Source of the DNA: Trochalopteron elliotii
Taxonomy: Eukaryota > Chordata > Aves > Passeriformes > Leiothrichidae
Assembly (NCBI GenBank): GCA_024734555.1
Contig: JANPWX010000076.1
Location: 5,951,217-6,015,216 of the forward strand
Direction of reading: 5' to 3'
DNA length: 64,000 nucleotides
Shown in pieces: positions 62,120 to 64,000 of this stretch; the stretch's first letter is position 1; the number at the start of each line of letters is the position of its first letter. Below the pieces are notes generated by a model. It had not been told where the DNA came from, did no database searches, and was given only the letters and a program-made list of their open reading frames with translations. The position numbers and the translations under genes are program-made.

Positions 62120-62640
62120 TCAGCCAAGTACCTGTTCAGTTTCAATGCTTCGTATGTATGCATAACCCACAGCGTAGGGAGAAACCCTCATCATGACTTT
62201 CAAGGTGTCTCCAAGCTGCATGGGGGACTGAGGAGCTTCCTCTCTGATCCTGGCAGCCCTGTGAGCCTGATGAAAGGTTCCCAGCTTTCTCCTGTGGACT
62301 GCAGTTGCTGAAATTCCTTGGTGTGCCTCACCTCTTCCCACTCTGCCTTTTCTATTGATGGCATGTGGCCTTCTGGGGGCTTCTGTGGGGATTCTTGGAA
62401 CACAACTCTGTCTCCTTTTTTAAATATATTAAGATGTTCTGTTAGAGGTGTGATTCCCAGTGACCTCACAGAGTAGCAGCAGTACTTTGGGGAGCAGATG
62501 ATATGAGAAAGGAAGCCCCAACAGGATCACAGGAGTGGCATCTATGCTTCTGGATCTCCAGAGGCGTGGGCAGAACAGGTAGCTGGGGGAGGCTTTTGCC
62601 ACCCAAACAGATCCCTTTCTTTTCAAGATTGAAAAAGAAT
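62120..62640 (-). other. GC-richer block with overlapping minus-strand open frames
   Basis: Minus-strand frames at 62429-62626, 62200-62469 and 62120-62341 overlap in a chain, as in a frameshifted old coding sequence. The middle one contains HLNIFKKGDRVVFQ, superficially like the KKGD segment of ribosomal protein L21, but the flanking residues do not align. A decayed processed pseudogene or a chance block are both possible; no poly(A) tail or parent gene is recognised. Confidence 0.2.
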
Positions 62641-63940
62641 GAAGGTAATTGTAGATAGATAGGTGTACTGGGCTTAATTCTTTAACCTCATAGATGCCTC
62701 ACATAAATGAATTTCGACTTGTAGTAATGTATTTTACAGGAAATACTTGCTGCCCTTACTGCTTCTACAATGTATAAATGGTCTTAGGAGGGCTGGTAAT
62801 TACATTGGTCTGCCTTTTGGGAGGATGTACTTGGCACACAAAATTGTATCTTCTGGAGGCGACTGTTAATTTCTGCTTTTGTAGTGTTTTATTGTCCCTT
62901 GAATAATTAATCTTTGTGCTTAAAGGCTGGTATCATTCTTTTTGGTCTACTCTCTTCCTCGCTTTAACTGAGTTTAAATCATCAGCTGCTGCATTAAAGC
63001 AATGAACACATCGCTTTGTGCTGCAAGATATTTTACAACGTTTTCACAAATTTGGGTATTTTGAATGGCAGTTCTACAATTTCAAATACCTCCCAGTTAA
63101 TAAACAAAATAAATAAATGTGCAATAAACAAGTAAACATACCATGAATCAGAATCACTTCTTGTTTTTCAAGCTAAATTTTTCAAGGAAATTAGTTTACA
63201 AACTATGTTTTGATGTCTGGAGTCCATCAGTCTCTAGGAGAAAGAGTTGTAATTACATTCTGTCTCAATTTATGCTGTGTGTCTGCACTCCTTTTTAGAA
63301 TTTTTCGTTTTAATTCTATTATATTGAACTTAATTTTACATGACAAGTAGCAGAATCATGCAGATAAGTAACAGAAGAAATACAATTGCTCTATAAAGAC
63401 TCCCTGAGTTTTCTTTAAGGAAGCTCTTCCAAAATTTTGTCATCACTTTCTCAGATTTCTTTTCTGTGCTTTCTTGAAATTTGAAATATTGAACTTTCTT
63501 CTCTTAATGATGAAAAAAGTAATTATAGTTACATATTAATCTAAAGTTTATTTTTTTCCTGATTTGAAATTATGAGTGCCTTAATTGCGTTGATAAAGTT
63601 ATACTTTGTCATTTTCAAAATCGGGATAATCTCAAGAGTGAAATGCTTTACAGTATCCATGTTTTCTGTTTGACATTTAGAACAGGTAAAGAAAATGTTC
63701 AGTGAATGAACTCCATCCTAGGTTGCTGTGAAACAATTAGCCAAGCTGTTTATTCCTGATAGATTGTTTATTTGTAAAATTCAGAGTTATTTAGAGCAAA
63801 CTCAGACTAGAGACCTAGGATTTTGTACCCTAACAATGCTTTTCCTGACACTGAGTATACTGGAACAACAATTCTTAGCATTACATTGATATTTTATTTT
63901 TCAATCAAATTTTTCTAAAAAAATTGCAGAAGTTCTTTTC
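62641..63940. other. AT-rich non-coding stretch, no gene seen
   Basis: An ATAAA/AATAAAC-rich stretch lies at about 63096-63140. No exon or repeat family recognised. Confidence 0.5.
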
Positions 63941-63944
63941 TTGT

Positions 63945-64000
63945 TCTTTTTTTTTTTTTTTTAGATGAAATTGATCTTTTCTGAAAGTGGTTCCATCTGC
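63945..64000 (+). other. Strong splice-acceptor-like tract and possible exon cut by window end
   Basis: A T18-type run preceded by cttttcttgttc ends in tttag (AG at 63963-63964). The following 36 bases are open only in the frame MKLIFSESGSIC; the other two frames stop at once or within six codons. The exon, if real, continues beyond the window. The T-run may simply be a homopolymer. Confidence 0.22.

Noticed and set aside
62200..62469. Possible ribosomal protein L21 pseudogene on the minus strand
   Set aside because: Only about 18 residues around the KKGD motif look similar. The rest does not align with what I know of the family, so the assignment is not supported.
1..64000. tRNA, snRNA, Y RNA, microRNA-length hairpins, CRISPR arrays, retroviral genes
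   Set aside because: Read through both strands by eye and found none that could be supported; a covariance-model or repeat-library search would be needed to exclude diverged copies.

Overview
The window reads as AT-rich vertebrate nuclear DNA, most likely from a bird. The main evidence is five 5'-truncated pieces of the CR1 LINE family, which dominates avian genomes, with no sign of Alu-like SINEs, LTR retroviruses or bacterial gene organisation. My hand-delimited CR1 coordinates cover about 2 kb, or about 3% of the window, which suits the sparse repeat content of birds. CR1 also occurs in crocodilians and turtles, so bird is an inference. No protein in the window is one I can name with confidence. 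I read it as a gene-poor intergenic or long-intron region that starts at a promoter.

Layout. Bases 1-400 are a clear CpG island (about 36 CpGs by my count), cut by the window edge. It is followed by a possible first exon ending at a strong splice donor at 661/662. From there to about 14 kb the sequence is AT-rich and carries an old, long CR1 fragment (4145-5065), a T/G-rich tract, a (CAT)9 microsatellite, a second CR1 (8984-9304) and two weak exon-like blocks. Between 14.4 and 19.7 kb there are several exon-like blocks. The best is a cluster at 19113-19604, in which four short segments with good splice sites, separated by introns of about 100-120 bp, stay in one open frame. A perfect 32-bp tandem duplication lies just upstream of it. 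Two more CR1 pieces follow (19917-20088 and 22135-22545).

From 22.5 to 64 kb the window is mostly featureless AT-rich DNA. It is punctuated by one CR1 3' end on the plus strand (38126-38280), a long near-perfect hairpin (34887-34946), a second hairpin (46512-46553), an AT-rich block with homeodomain-type palindromes (about 38.9-39.5 kb), two RFX X-box-like sites (36561 and 53411), a GTAT microsatellite, several small GC-richer patches and some weak exon-like blocks, including a strong splice acceptor at the very end (63961-63964).

Nothing here amounts to a demonstrated new system. The items most worth checking are the 19.1-19.6 kb exon cluster, the 17-24 bp inverted repeat at 34.9 kb, the near-consensus X-box at 53.4 kb and the candidate enhancer at 38.9-39.5 kb. 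All exon calls rest on splice-site appearance and open frames only. Such combinations are common by chance in 64 kb, so their confidences are low.
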